A stretch of DNA of 50,830 nt, from contig NZ_QXGH01000046.1 in the NCBI RefSeq assembly GCF_003515065.1, positions 1 to 50,830 of the forward strand, written 5' to 3'. Shown here in pieces: positions 25,706 to 33,911 of this stretch. Each line of letters begins with the position of its first letter. Within the stretch, counting starts at the first letter, position 1. This DNA comes from Nocardioides immobilis. GTDB lineage: Bacteria > Actinomycetota > Actinomycetes > Propionibacteriales > Nocardioidaceae. Made by a program: the position numbers and the translations under genes. The notes under the pieces were generated by a model, which saw only the letters and a list, made by a program, of their open reading frames with translations, was not told where the DNA came from and searched no databases.

Positions 25706-26817
25706 CCGGCCAGGGCGCGGTCGACGTCGTTCGCGACGTGCACGCTGCCGGCATGGGCGTCGCGCCAGGCCCGCTCGATCGGGTTGCCGCGGTGCAGGGA
25801 GTTCCCTCCGGCGGTCTTGAAGAGCAGGTCGACCGCACGGAGGGCGCGCTCGGTGCCGAGCACCTGGTCGCGGCGGGTCCGCACGCGGAGCTCGAGCGGG
25901 ATCTCCTCCTGCGCCACCGCACAGCGGTGGAGCTCGTCGAGGTTGCGGTCCATCTGGAGGCAGGCGGCATCGACCTCGGAGGCCGCCCGCGCAACCGCGA
26001 CCTGGGCGAACGGGTCGTCCGCGAACCGGCCGCTCGGGCTGACCCGCACCCGCTCCCGCATGTGCGCGAGCCACGAGTCGAGGCAGCCCGACACGGCACC
26101 CAGCACGGGCGCGGTCACGGCCGAGGTGAAGACGGAGGCGAACGGCAGCCGGTAGAGCGGACCGGGGTTGACCGCCTGGCCGGGCCCCCGGAGGGCCCGT
26201 TGCTCCTCGTGGGCGAGGACCCGGTGGGCCGGCACGTGCGCGTCGTCCACGTGCACGTCGTTGCTGCCGGTGCCACGGAGCCCGACGACGTCCCAGACGT
26301 CGCGGACCCGGAAGTCCGCGCGCGGCACCAGCGCGGTCACGTGCCGGGGCGTGCCGTCGGTCCCGGGCAGCACGCCGCCCAGAAGTGCCCACGCGGCATG
26401 GTCCGCACCGGACGAGAAGCTCCAGTGCCCGGACAGCCGGTAGCCGCCGTCGACCGCTTCCAGCCGGCCGACGGGGGCGTACGCCGAGCAGATCACCGTG
26501 TCCAGGTCGGACCCGAACACGTCGTCCTGCGCGAGCTCCGGGAACAGCGCCACGTGCCACGGATGCACCCCGAGCACCGAGGCGACCCACCCGGTCGACC
26601 CGCACACACCGGCGAGGGCGCGGACGACGTCGAAGAACTCGCGAGGATGGGCCTCGCCGCCGCCGTACCGCTTCGGACGCAGCATCCCGAGGACACCGGC
26701 GCCGACCAGCTCCTCGATCGTCTCGGCAGGCAGCATCCGGTTCTCGTCGGCCACGCCCGAGCGGGCGGCGATCGTCGACAGCAGCGGCCGGACCGCGTCG
26801 AGGACATCGGTGTTCAC
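25657..26817 (-). CDS. HsaA-like flavin-dependent monooxygenase / acyl-CoA dehydrogenase family
   Basis: A 386-residue acyl-CoA-dehydrogenase-fold protein of the group D flavin monooxygenase type (HsaA, HpaB-like), which hydroxylates phenols using FMNH2 or FADH2 from a separate reductase. The core pattern is present: GVLGMLRPKRYGG, GSTGWVASVLGVHPWHVALF, HWSFSSGADHAAWALLGG, DVWDVVGLRGTGSNDVHVDD, and the C-terminal GNSLHRGNPIERAWRDAHAG. GTG 26817 is chosen because a CAGCAT hexamer lies 7 nt upstream and the shared box 42 nt upstream, as for the HsaB-like gene. It is transcribed separately from the eight-gene operon. The reductase partner is probably 34984-35559. Confidence 0.82.
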   Translation of the reverse strand: MNTDVLDAVRPLLSTIAARSGVADENRMLPAETIEELVGAGVLGMLRPKRYGGGEAHPREFFDVVRALAGVCGSTGWVASVLGVHPWHVALFPELAQDDVFGSDLDTVICSAYAPVGRLEAVDGGYRLSGHWSFSSGADHAAWALLGGVLPGTDGTPRHVTALVPRADFRVRDVWDVVGLRGTGSNDVHVDDAHVPAHRVLAHEEQRALRGPGQAVNPGPLYRLPFASVFTSAVTAPVLGAVSGCLDSWLAHMRERVRVSPSGRFADDPFAQVAVARAASEVDAACLQMDRNLDELHRCAVAQEEIPLELRVRTRRDQVLGTERALRAVDLLFKTAGGNSLHRGNPIERAWRDAHAGSVHVANDVDRALAGYGRLAFGLPVEDALI

Positions 26818-26824
26818 ACCGGCG

Positions 26825-26875
26825 ATGCTGCCCGCGACCGGGGTTCCCGGGGCGCCCGATCCCGGGCAGTGGGAC
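26825..26875 (-). promoter_or_regulatory. Shared 17-bp box upstream of the second HsaA-like gene
   Basis: ATCCCGGGCAGTGGGAC occupies 26859-26875. On the minus strand a CAGCAT hexamer (26830-26825) follows 28 nt later, then 7 nt to the GTG at 26817. The hexamer differs from TANNNT only in its first base. Box-to-start distance is 42 nt, the same as at the HsaB-like gene. Confidence 0.65.
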
Positions 26876-26893
26876 CTTCCGACACCGGCGCCT

Positions 26894-28354
26894 TCACCCG
26901 CGCGCGACCGCGAGCCCCGCGCGCCGCCCGATGAAGGTGCCGTCGCCGAGCGAGGTCCCGCTGACGTAGCCCTCGCCGTGGATCCCGCTCGTGGCCCGGC
27001 CGGCGGCGTAGAGCCCGGGCACCGGGCAGCCGTCGGCATCGATCACCTCGCCGTCGACCCCGGTCCGCAGCCCACCCAGGGTGAACCCGGAGACCCCGGT
27101 CCCGTCGGCCTTCCTGCCGTCCGGGTCGAACCCCGCGGTCGCGTCGATGACCGCGTACGGCGGCTCGAGCGGGCGCAGCCAGCGCGGATCCTTGTGGTGG
27201 AGCAGGTCCACGCCGCGGGCGGCGTCGCGGTTGTAGCGGGCGACCGTGTCCTCCAGGGCGCCGGCGGGCAGCCCGAGCGCGGCCTCGAGCTCGGCGAGGG
27301 TGGCGGCGACCGCCCGCGGCTGCACACCCCACCGCTCGGCCGGGGGCACCTCCTCCCAGCCGCGCTCGTCGACGAGCGTGAACCACGGGCCGGGGCGGTG
27401 CAGCACCGCCGCCTGGCTGAACCTGCCCGGGTAGACGTCCTCGTTGACGAACCGTTGGCCGAGGCCGTCGACGAGCATTCCGCGGCACGCGAGCGCGGGT
27501 ACGACGGACAGCGCGACCTGCGCCGACCCGAGCCGGCGCGTCGTACCGCCGGCGGACAGGCCGAGCCGGATGCCGGTCCCGTCGTCGCGACCGGCGCTGA
27601 CCGCGCGGTGGCCCACGAGTGCCGGCACGTGGTCGGCGACCATCGCGGCGTCGTCGGCGAAACCACCCGTCGCCAGCACCACGCCGCGGCGGGCGCGGAA
27701 CCCGACGTCCTCGCCGAACCGGCGCGCGACCACGCCCGCGACCCGCCCGTCGCCGTCGACGAGCAGCGCGTCGGCGCGGGTGTTGGCCGACACCGTGGCG
27801 CCGCTGCCCTCCACGGCAGCGGTCAGCCGCTCCATCATCAGCCAGCCGCCGTGACCGGCGGTGGCCGGGCGGTGGCCCCGCGGGGCCGGCTTCGCGATCT
27901 CGGTGAAGGGCCACGCGTTCTCGCCCAGCCACATCAGACCGTCGTCGGTGGGAGGCAGCCACGACACCCCGTCGTACAACGACGGCTTGAAGTCGACGCC
28001 GAGGGCCTGAAACCAGCGGAAGTGCTCGACGCTCTCGTCGCAGTAGAGCCGCAGCTTGGCCTCGTCGGGGTGCGGCCCGAGGGCGGCGGACAGGTAGGCG
28101 AACATCGCGTCCGGGTCGTCGTCGTACCCGCACGCGCGCTGCACCTCCGTCCCGCCGCCGAGGTAGAGCTCACCGCCCGACACCGCAGAGGCGCCTCCCG
28201 GGCCGCCCGCGCCGTCGAGGACCGCGACGCTGGCACCCGAGCGGGCTGCCTCGTACGCCGCGGCGGCGCCGGCGCAGCCCATCCCGACGACGACCACGTC
28301 GACCTCGGCGGTGGCGCGTGGTGCGTCGCCGAGCGGGAGCGGCCCCCGGCTCAC
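26894..28354 (-). CDS. FAD-dependent dehydrogenase, 3-ketosteroid-delta1-dehydrogenase-like
   Basis: A 486-residue flavoprotein of the fumarate-reductase/KstD family, which removes hydrogens next to a ring ketone. The FAD motif is VVGMGCAGAAAAYEAARSG, followed by the Gly-rich SAVSGGELYLGGGTEVQ segment. A conserved FVNEDVYPGRFS segment and a C-terminal IHGEGYVSGTSLGDGTFIGR supply the Tyr/Gly pattern that binds the keto group in KstD-type enzymes. The start is a GTG overlapping the stop of the dioxygenase gene (GTGA). It is the last gene of the eight-gene operon. It is slightly shorter than classical KstD (510-560), so the substrate may be smaller or different. Confidence 0.72.
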   Translation of the reverse strand: MSRGPLPLGDAPRATAEVDVVVVGMGCAGAAAAYEAARSGASVAVLDGAGGPGGASAVSGGELYLGGGTEVQRACGYDDDPDAMFAYLSAALGPHPDEAKLRLYCDESVEHFRWFQALGVDFKPSLYDGVSWLPPTDDGLMWLGENAWPFTEIAKPAPRGHRPATAGHGGWLMMERLTAAVEGSGATVSANTRADALLVDGDGRVAGVVARRFGEDVGFRARRGVVLATGGFADDAAMVADHVPALVGHRAVSAGRDDGTGIRLGLSAGGTTRRLGSAQVALSVVPALACRGMLVDGLGQRFVNEDVYPGRFSQAAVLHRPGPWFTLVDERGWEEVPPAERWGVQPRAVAATLAELEAALGLPAGALEDTVARYNRDAARGVDLLHHKDPRWLRPLEPPYAVIDATAGFDPDGRKADGTGVSGFTLGGLRTGVDGEVIDADGCPVPGLYAAGRATSGIHGEGYVSGTSLGDGTFIGRRAGLAVARG

Positions 28355-29262
28355 GGCTGGGGCGTGAACGCCGCCAGCGGCTCCGCGCCCGACCAGTCGT
28401 GGCCCCAGTAGCTGTCGGCGGTGATCTCCTCGGCGGTGTAGGACTCCTCGTCGACGAGCAGCCCGTCGCAGCCGTACTCGATGTCCCAGCCGCCGGGCGC
28501 GCGGACGTAGAACGACAGCATCTTGTCGTTGGTGTGCCGGCCCAAGGTCGACGACAGCGAGAACCCGCGGCGGCGCACCTCGTCGAGGGCGCGCCCGACG
28601 GCGTCCAGCTCGTCGACCTCGACCATCAGGTGCACCAGGCCGGGCGGCTCGTCGTGCGGCGCAGGACAGATCGCGAGGCTGTGGTGCCGGCGGTTGATCC
28701 CGAAGAAGCGGATCCGCTTCGTGCTGCCGGGCCGCTGCAGCCGCATCGCGCCGCGCGGCAGGAACCCGAGGACGTCGGTGTAGAACGCGACGGTCTCGTC
28801 CTGTGCGGTCGTCGGCAGTACGACGTGCCCCAGCCCCTCTGCGCCGGTGCGGAAGGTCTGTGCCCACCGGGTGCGCACGGGGTCGTGGTCGAGCACCGGC
28901 CCGAAGAACACCTCGACCCGCGTGCCGGCCGGGTCGTCGAACGCGATCGCCTCCTCGACGCCCAGGTCCGCGCACTCCCCCGGTGTCAGCCACTTCACCC
29001 CCCGCCCCGACGCCTCCACGTCGCGGGCGACAGCGGACAGCGCGAACTGGTCGCGCACCTCCCACCCGACGGCGAGCACGCGGTCGGAGTCGCCGGGCAG
29101 GACGGCCAGGCGCTGGGTGCGCTCGTCCATCCGCAGGTAGAGGCCGTCCGGGTCGGGGCCGGTGCCCTCGGCGAACCCGAGGGAGTCGATCGTCAGCTCG
29201 CGCCAGCGATCGAGGTCGGTGCTCTGGACACGCAGGTAGCCGAGGCTGCGCAGGTGGGTCAT
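28351..29262 (-). CDS. Type I extradiol (meta-cleavage) dioxygenase, HsaC/BphC-like
   Basis: A 303-residue vicinal-oxygen-chelate enzyme that opens a catechol ring beside the hydroxyls using Fe(II) and O2. All expected active-site residues are visible: metal ligands His146 (GLGHVVL), His211 (LVHLMVEV) and Glu262 (WDIEYG), plus His194, His243 and Tyr252 for catalysis. Length and order resemble steroid HsaC (300 residues), including the ending DSYWGHDW. It lies 25 nt after the HsaA-like gene and overlaps the KstD-like gene. The product should go to the HsaD-like hydrolase in the same operon. Confidence 0.92.
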   Translation of the reverse strand: MTHLRSLGYLRVQSTDLDRWRELTIDSLGFAEGTGPDPDGLYLRMDERTQRLAVLPGDSDRVLAVGWEVRDQFALSAVARDVEASGRGVKWLTPGECADLGVEEAIAFDDPAGTRVEVFFGPVLDHDPVRTRWAQTFRTGAEGLGHVVLPTTAQDETVAFYTDVLGFLPRGAMRLQRPGSTKRIRFFGINRRHHSLAICPAPHDEPPGLVHLMVEVDELDAVGRALDEVRRRGFSLSSTLGRHTNDKMLSFYVRAPGGWDIEYGCDGLLVDEESYTAEEITADSYWGHDWSGAEPLAAFTPQP

Positions 29263-29287
29263 GGGGGTCCTCCGTGGTCGGGGTCGG

Positions 29288-30487
29288 TCAGATCATCGAG
29301 CGGAGCGGACCCACGGGCGGCTCCAGGCCGAGGTCGGTGAGGCCTGCCGCGTGGAACGTCGGGCCCGGCACGTGGATGGCATGGGCGAGGCCGGTGTGCG
29401 CGTCCCGCCAGAAGCGCTGGATCGGGTTGTCCATCCGCATCGCGTTGCCACCGGAGCGCGCGACCACCTCGTCGAGCGCGCGCACCGCGCGCCACGCCGC
29501 CTGGACCTGGGTACGGCGGCCGGCCGCGCGCTCGGCGAACGTCGGCCGGTGACCGGCCGCGACGGCGTCGTACATCCGGGTGACGTTGTCGAGCAAGGCC
29601 GCCCGCGACGCCGCGATGTCGGCGGCGGCCTCGCTCAGGGCGAAGAGCGCGTAGGGGTCGTCCTTGCTCGCGGCGCCGGAGACCGTCGTACGGGAAGCCT
29701 GCCACTGGGCGTGGTGGGCCAGGGCGCCCTCGCAGATGCCGATCACGGCCGAGGTGATGCCGAGCGGGAACACGCAGGAGAACGGCACGTGGTAGCCGGT
29801 CTCGGTGAGCCCTGCCTCGTCGGCGGCGATGCCCTCGGCGACCTTGGTGTACTCCAGGGCGCGGTAGGAGGGGATGAACGCGCCGTCGACCACGATGTCC
29901 TTCGAGCCGGTGCCGCGCAGGCCGACGACGTCCCAGCTGTCGGGGATGATCGTGTAGTCCGCGCGCGGGAGGATGACGTGCATCATCGTCGGCGGCTGCG
30001 CCACCTGCCCGTTCGCGTCGCCGAGCATGGCGCCGAGGAAGATCCAGTCGCAGTGGTCGGTGCCCGACGAGAACTGCCAGCGGCCGCGCAGGGTCCAGCC
30101 GTCGTCCGTGGGGGTGAGCACGCCCATCGGCGCGTACGGCGACGCGACCCAGGTGTCCTGGTCCTCCCCCCAGACCTCCTCCTGGACCCGGGGATCGGCC
30201 ATGGCCAGCTCCCACGGGTGGACGCCGACGATGCCGGCCACCCAGCCGGTCGAGCCGTCGAGGGCGGCGAGCCGCAGGACGGTCTCGGCGAAGTCACGGG
30301 GGTGGGCCTCGAGCCCGCCGTGCTCCTTCGGCTGGAGCAGCCGCATCACGCCGGAGTCGCGCAGCACCTTGGCGGCCTGGTCGTCGAGGCGGCCGAGGGA
30401 CTCGTTGGCCGGACCGAGCGCGGCGAGCTCGTCGGCGTGCTCCTCGATCCGGGCGCGGACCTGCTCGGTGGTGTCGGTCGTGGTCAT
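29288..30487 (-). CDS. HsaA-like flavin-dependent aromatic monooxygenase
   Basis: A 399-residue two-component monooxygenase subunit, close in length to HsaA (394), which ortho-hydroxylates a phenol to a catechol with reduced flavin. Family segments are clear: RLLQPKEHGGLEAHPRDFAE, GSTGWVAGIVGVHPWELAM, WQFSSGTDHCDWIFLGAM, SWDVVGLRGTGSKDIVVDGA, and GNAMRMDNPIQRFWRDAHTG. The ATG overlaps the stop of the aldolase-domain gene. Being next to the extradiol dioxygenase, it is the likely source of that enzyme's catechol substrate. Reduced flavin would come from the divergent HsaB-like protein. Confidence 0.88.
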   Translation of the reverse strand: MTTTDTTEQVRARIEEHADELAALGPANESLGRLDDQAAKVLRDSGVMRLLQPKEHGGLEAHPRDFAETVLRLAALDGSTGWVAGIVGVHPWELAMADPRVQEEVWGEDQDTWVASPYAPMGVLTPTDDGWTLRGRWQFSSGTDHCDWIFLGAMLGDANGQVAQPPTMMHVILPRADYTIIPDSWDVVGLRGTGSKDIVVDGAFIPSYRALEYTKVAEGIAADEAGLTETGYHVPFSCVFPLGITSAVIGICEGALAHHAQWQASRTTVSGAASKDDPYALFALSEAAADIAASRAALLDNVTRMYDAVAAGHRPTFAERAAGRRTQVQAAWRAVRALDEVVARSGGNAMRMDNPIQRFWRDAHTGLAHAIHVPGPTFHAAGLTDLGLEPPVGPLRSMI

Positions 30488-30690
30488 GCCGGTACTCCTG
30501 TCTGGGCGTTCTCGCGCAGCTTGAGGGCGATGTCGATGAGCTGGTCCCCCTGGCCGCCGATGAGGTTGCGGTGGCCGGCCTCGAGGAGGATCTGGGCGCC
30601 GGAGACGCCGTAGCGCTCGGCGGCGTTGCCGGCGTGCTTGAGGAAGCTGGAGTAGACCCCGGCGTAGCCCACCATCAGCGTCCGGGTCAT
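30484..30690 (-). CDS. Stand-alone C-terminal domain of 4-hydroxy-2-oxovalerate aldolase
   Basis: A 68-residue frame matching only the last part of HsaF/BphI/DmpG-type aldolases: LMVGYAGVYSSFLKHAGNAA, ERYGVSGAQILLEAGHR, then GGQGDQLIDIALKL. The complete enzyme has about 340 residues. The missing part is the TIM barrel with all catalytic and metal residues. What remains is the communication domain that, in the known complexes, contacts the acetaldehyde dehydrogenase partner. It has its own ATG and overlaps both neighbours by four bases (ATGA at 30687 and at 30484), so it is translated within the operon. It may be a deletion relic kept in frame or a real small protein. No hydratase or acetaldehyde dehydrogenase gene is in the window. 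Confidence 0.75.
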   Translation of the reverse strand: MTRTLMVGYAGVYSSFLKHAGNAAERYGVSGAQILLEAGHRNLIGGQGDQLIDIALKLRENAQTGVPA

Positions 30691-31562
30691 GAACGGACGT
30701 CCTCTCGCGTGAGGAAGGCGACGACGGCCGCCTCCCAGGCCTGGCGCTGCTCGAGCATCGCCCAGTGCCCGCACTGCGGCAGGACGTGCAGCTCGGCGCG
30801 CGGGATGGTGCGCATCGGCAGGAGCGCCATGTCGACCGGGCTGACCCGGTCGTCCCGGCCCCAGGTCAGCAGGGTCGGCGCCGTGATCTTGTGCAGCATC
30901 GCCCAGTACGGCGCCCGGTCGGACGCCGCGGCATGGCGGTTCCGCGCCGCGGTCGCGGCGGCGCCGTACATCCGGCGGGAGGCGTCCAGCGTGGCCGGCT
31001 CGGTCGCCTGCGCCCAGCGCTCCTCGACGAGCTCGTCGGTCACGATCGCGGGGTCGAAGACCATCGACTGCAGCCACTGGACCAGGGCCTCGCGGGTGGG
31101 CTTCTCGACGAAGTCGGTGAGCCGCACCAGACCCTCGCCGGGCGAGGGACTGAAGACGTTCTTCCCGACACCGCCGACCGTGACCAGGCAGGAGAACAGA
31201 CCGGGGTCCTCGATCGCGAGCTGGCAGGCGATCACGCCCCCCATCGAGTTGCCGACCACCGGCACGCCGCGCAGGCCGAGACCCTCGAGGAGGGCGACGA
31301 CGGCAGCGGGGCCGGCGACGAAGGGCGACTCGTCGGTGTCGTGGCTGACGCCGAAGCCGGGGAGCTCCAGCACCAGGCAGCGGAAGCTGCGGCCCAGCGC
31401 CGGCAGGTTCTGGTGGAAGTTGCGCCACCCGGTGACGCCCGGCCCGGACCCGTGCAGCAGGAGGAGCGGCGGCCCGTCGCCGTACTCGTGGTAGCGGAGC
31501 ATCCCCCGTTCCGTCGGCAGCTCGCGGAGGGTGTCCCCCGGGCTGAGCACTGCGCTGGTCAT
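30687..31562 (-). CDS. Meta-cleavage-product hydrolase, HsaD/BphD-like
   Basis: A 291-residue C-C bond hydrolase of the alpha/beta fold, acting on the ring-opened product of an extradiol dioxygenase. The oxyanion segment LLHGSGPGVTGWRNF is the hallmark of this group. The triad is Ser106 (GNSMGG), Asp238 (WGRDDRVSP) and His266 (QCGHWAMLE). The TIPRAELHV run before the His is also typical of HsaD. The gene overlaps the BVMO gene upstream and the aldolase fragment downstream by ATGA. It completes a hydroxylation, ring cleavage and hydrolysis sequence with its operon neighbours. Confidence 0.9.
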   Translation of the reverse strand: MTSAVLSPGDTLRELPTERGMLRYHEYGDGPPLLLLHGSGPGVTGWRNFHQNLPALGRSFRCLVLELPGFGVSHDTDESPFVAGPAAVVALLEGLGLRGVPVVGNSMGGVIACQLAIEDPGLFSCLVTVGGVGKNVFSPSPGEGLVRLTDFVEKPTREALVQWLQSMVFDPAIVTDELVEERWAQATEPATLDASRRMYGAAATAARNRHAAASDRAPYWAMLHKITAPTLLTWGRDDRVSPVDMALLPMRTIPRAELHVLPQCGHWAMLEQRQAWEAAVVAFLTREDVRS

Positions 31563-33163
31563 CGGCTCACCCGGCTCAGGACGAACCCCTCGTACCCGGT
31601 GTCGCGCACCTCGTCGCAGATCCGGCGGTAGTTGCCGAAGCCGCCGATGTAGGGCATGAAGGTCCGCGTCTTGCCCTCGATGTTGGCGCCCATGTACCAG
31701 GACGGTGCCCGGGTGAAGAGCGTGCCCGCGGCGACCTCACCGAGGTGCTCGGTCCACTTCTCCGCGGCGTCGGCGCGCGGCTCGGCCTGGTCGATGCCGT
31801 GCTCACGACAGTGCTGGATCAGGTCGATCGCCCAGTCGACCTGCTGCTCGGTGTGCGTGGCCATGTTGGCGAGCACCGACGGGCTGCCGGGACCGTTGAC
31901 GGTGATCAGGTTGGGGAAGCCGGCGATGCCCAGACCGAGGTACGTCGTGGGGCCGTCCGCCCACTCGTCGGCGAGCACCGCGCCGCGGGCGCCGCGCAGG
32001 TCGATCGAGGTGAGCGCACCGGTGAGCGCGTCGAAACCGGTGGCGAAGACGATCACGTCCAGCTCGTACGACGCGTCGTCGGTCTTGATGCCCCAGGTCG
32101 TGACCTGCTCGATCGCGTGCTTGCGCAGGTTGACGAGCTCGACGTTGGCCCGGTTGTACATCGCGTAGTAGCCGGAGTCGGTGACGATCCGCTTGGTGCC
32201 GATCGGGTGGTCCTTGGGGATCAGGTCGTCGGCGACCTCCGGGTCCTCGACGATCGAGCGGATCTTCGCCTCGGCGAACTCCCGGGCGTAGTCGTTGGCC
32301 ACGATGTCGGTGCTCTGGTCGGGGAAGGTCTTGGCGAAGAGGACGCCGCCCTCCTGCCAGCGCGCCTCGAACGCCGCCTGCCGCTCCTCGGCACTCACCT
32401 CGGTCGCCTTCTTCGGGTGGGTGGCGCTCAGCGAGCCGGCCGGCGCGTAGCGGGAGGCCTCCCGGCGCTGGGGGTAGGTCTCCTGGACCTCCCGCAGCTC
32501 CTCCGCGGTGAGCAGCCGGTTCCTGGCGGGCACCGTGTAGTTGGGGCTGCGCTGGAAGACGGTCAGCGACTCGGCCTGCTCCGCGATGATCGGGGCGACC
32601 TGGATGCCCGAGGAGCCGGTGCCGATCAGGCCGACGCGCTTGCCGCTGAGGTCCACCGGCTGGTCGGGCCACTGCGCTGTGAAGAGCATCGTGCCGGCGT
32701 AGTCGTCGATGCCCGGCAGGTCGGGTCGGATCGGTGCCGAGAGGCAGCCGGTCGCCATGATCAAGAAGCGGCTGTGGTGCTGGACGCCGTCGTCGGTCGT
32801 GAGCGTCCAGGTCGACGCCTGCTCGTCGAACCGGGCCGTGGTGACGCGGCGGCTGAAGACGAAGTGGCGGCGCAGGTCGTAGCGGTCTGCGACGTGGTCG
32901 AGGTACGCGCGGATCTCGGGCTGGGTCGCGAACCGCTCGCTCCAGGTCCAGTCCATCTCGAGCTGCCGGTCGAAGGAGTAGGAGTAGTCGACGCTCTCGA
33001 CGTCACAGCGGGCGCCCGGGTACCGGTTCCAGAACCAGGTGCCGCCCACGCTCTCGCCGGCCTCGATGCCGACCACGTCGAGGCCCGCCTCGAGCGCGCG
33101 GTACATCGCGTAGATCCCGGCGATGCCGGCACCGACGACGATGACGTCCCGGGTGGTGGTCAT
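31559..33163 (-). CDS. Type I Baeyer-Villiger monooxygenase, phenylacetone-monooxygenase-like
   Basis: A 534-residue FAD/NADPH enzyme converting ketones to esters or lactones. FAD motif GAGIAG (residues 11-16) and NADPH motif GTGSSG (181-186) are intact. The length and segments such as NRYPGARCDVES, GFPNLITVNGPGSPS, FATGFDALTGAL and SWYMGANIEGK match the phenylacetone/cyclohexanone group. The fingerprint is altered: YAGTMLFTAQWP (155-166) has Tyr for the first Phe and Phe161 where His is expected. Start ATG 33163 has AGAGGAG 6 nt upstream. With the neighbouring SDR and esterase it forms an alcohol, ketone, ester and acid-plus-alcohol route. Confidence 0.88.
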   Translation of the reverse strand: MTTTRDVIVVGAGIAGIYAMYRALEAGLDVVGIEAGESVGGTWFWNRYPGARCDVESVDYSYSFDRQLEMDWTWSERFATQPEIRAYLDHVADRYDLRRHFVFSRRVTTARFDEQASTWTLTTDDGVQHHSRFLIMATGCLSAPIRPDLPGIDDYAGTMLFTAQWPDQPVDLSGKRVGLIGTGSSGIQVAPIIAEQAESLTVFQRSPNYTVPARNRLLTAEELREVQETYPQRREASRYAPAGSLSATHPKKATEVSAEERQAAFEARWQEGGVLFAKTFPDQSTDIVANDYAREFAEAKIRSIVEDPEVADDLIPKDHPIGTKRIVTDSGYYAMYNRANVELVNLRKHAIEQVTTWGIKTDDASYELDVIVFATGFDALTGALTSIDLRGARGAVLADEWADGPTTYLGLGIAGFPNLITVNGPGSPSVLANMATHTEQQVDWAIDLIQHCREHGIDQAEPRADAAEKWTEHLGEVAAGTLFTRAPSWYMGANIEGKTRTFMPYIGGFGNYRRICDEVRDTGYEGFVLSRVSR

Positions 33164-33188
33164 GGTGAACTCCTCTGGGGTGAGCGGG

Positions 33189-33911
33189 TCAGGCACTGAG
33201 GCCGCCGTCGACGGCGTAGTCGCCACCGGTGCAGTAGCCGGCGGCGTCGCTGGCAAGGAACGCGACCAGGGCAGCGACCTCGGCGGGGTCGGCTGCCCGG
33301 TTGAGAGGCAGGTGCGACCAGTCGAGCCGGTCGGCGTCGATCATGGGGGTGTCGATCGGGCCGGGGCACACGCAGTTGACCCGGATCCCTCGACCGGCGA
33401 GCTCGAGGGCGGCCGAACGGGTCACGCCTCGGACACCGAACTTCGTCGCCGAGTACGGCAGGGCGTCCCGGTGCCCGGCGAGCCCGGCGGTCGAGGAGAT
33501 GTTGACGACGGAACCGCCGTCACCCATCGCGCGGGCGGCCTCGCGGACGCCGAGGATGGTGCCGAGCAGGTTGACGTCGAGGACCAGCGCGACGTCCTCG
33601 TCCGACCACTCGTCGATCGGACCCTTGCGGTAGACGCCGGCGTTGTTGACCAGGACGTCGAACCGTCCCTCGTCGGCGACGATCTCGTCGACGACCGCGC
33701 GCCACCGGCCGGAGTCCCGGACGTCGAGGCAGCGGTACGTCGCAGCGCCGCCGAGCGTCGCAGCGGTCTCGGCCGCGGCGTCGGTGTCGCTGTCGGCGAC
33801 GACCACGCGTGCGCCGCGGGCGGCCAGCTCGGCAGCCACGGCGGCGCCGAGCCCGCGCGCCGCGCCCGTCACCAGGGCGACCCGGTCGTCCAGCCGGTCC
33901 CGGGTGCTCAT
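33189..33911 (-). CDS. Short-chain dehydrogenase/reductase
   Basis: A 240-residue classical SDR using NAD(P). Cofactor motif TGAARGLG (about 15-22), NNAG (about 88-91) and the catalytic Ser-Tyr-Lys in NISSTAGLAGHRDALPYSATK are present. The ending GGDYAVDGGLSA is typical. An acidic residue after the second strand (VVVADSDTD) suggests NAD preference. The ATG overlaps the esterase stop (ATGA), and the BVMO gene follows after 25 nt. It probably oxidises an alcohol to the ketone used by that BVMO. Confidence 0.88.
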   Translation of the reverse strand: MSTRDRLDDRVALVTGAARGLGAAVAAELAARGARVVVADSDTDAAAETAATLGGAATYRCLDVRDSGRWRAVVDEIVADEGRFDVLVNNAGVYRKGPIDEWSDEDVALVLDVNLLGTILGVREAARAMGDGGSVVNISSTAGLAGHRDALPYSATKFGVRGVTRSAALELAGRGIRVNCVCPGPIDTPMIDADRLDWSHLPLNRAADPAEVAALVAFLASDAAGYCTGGDYAVDGGLSA

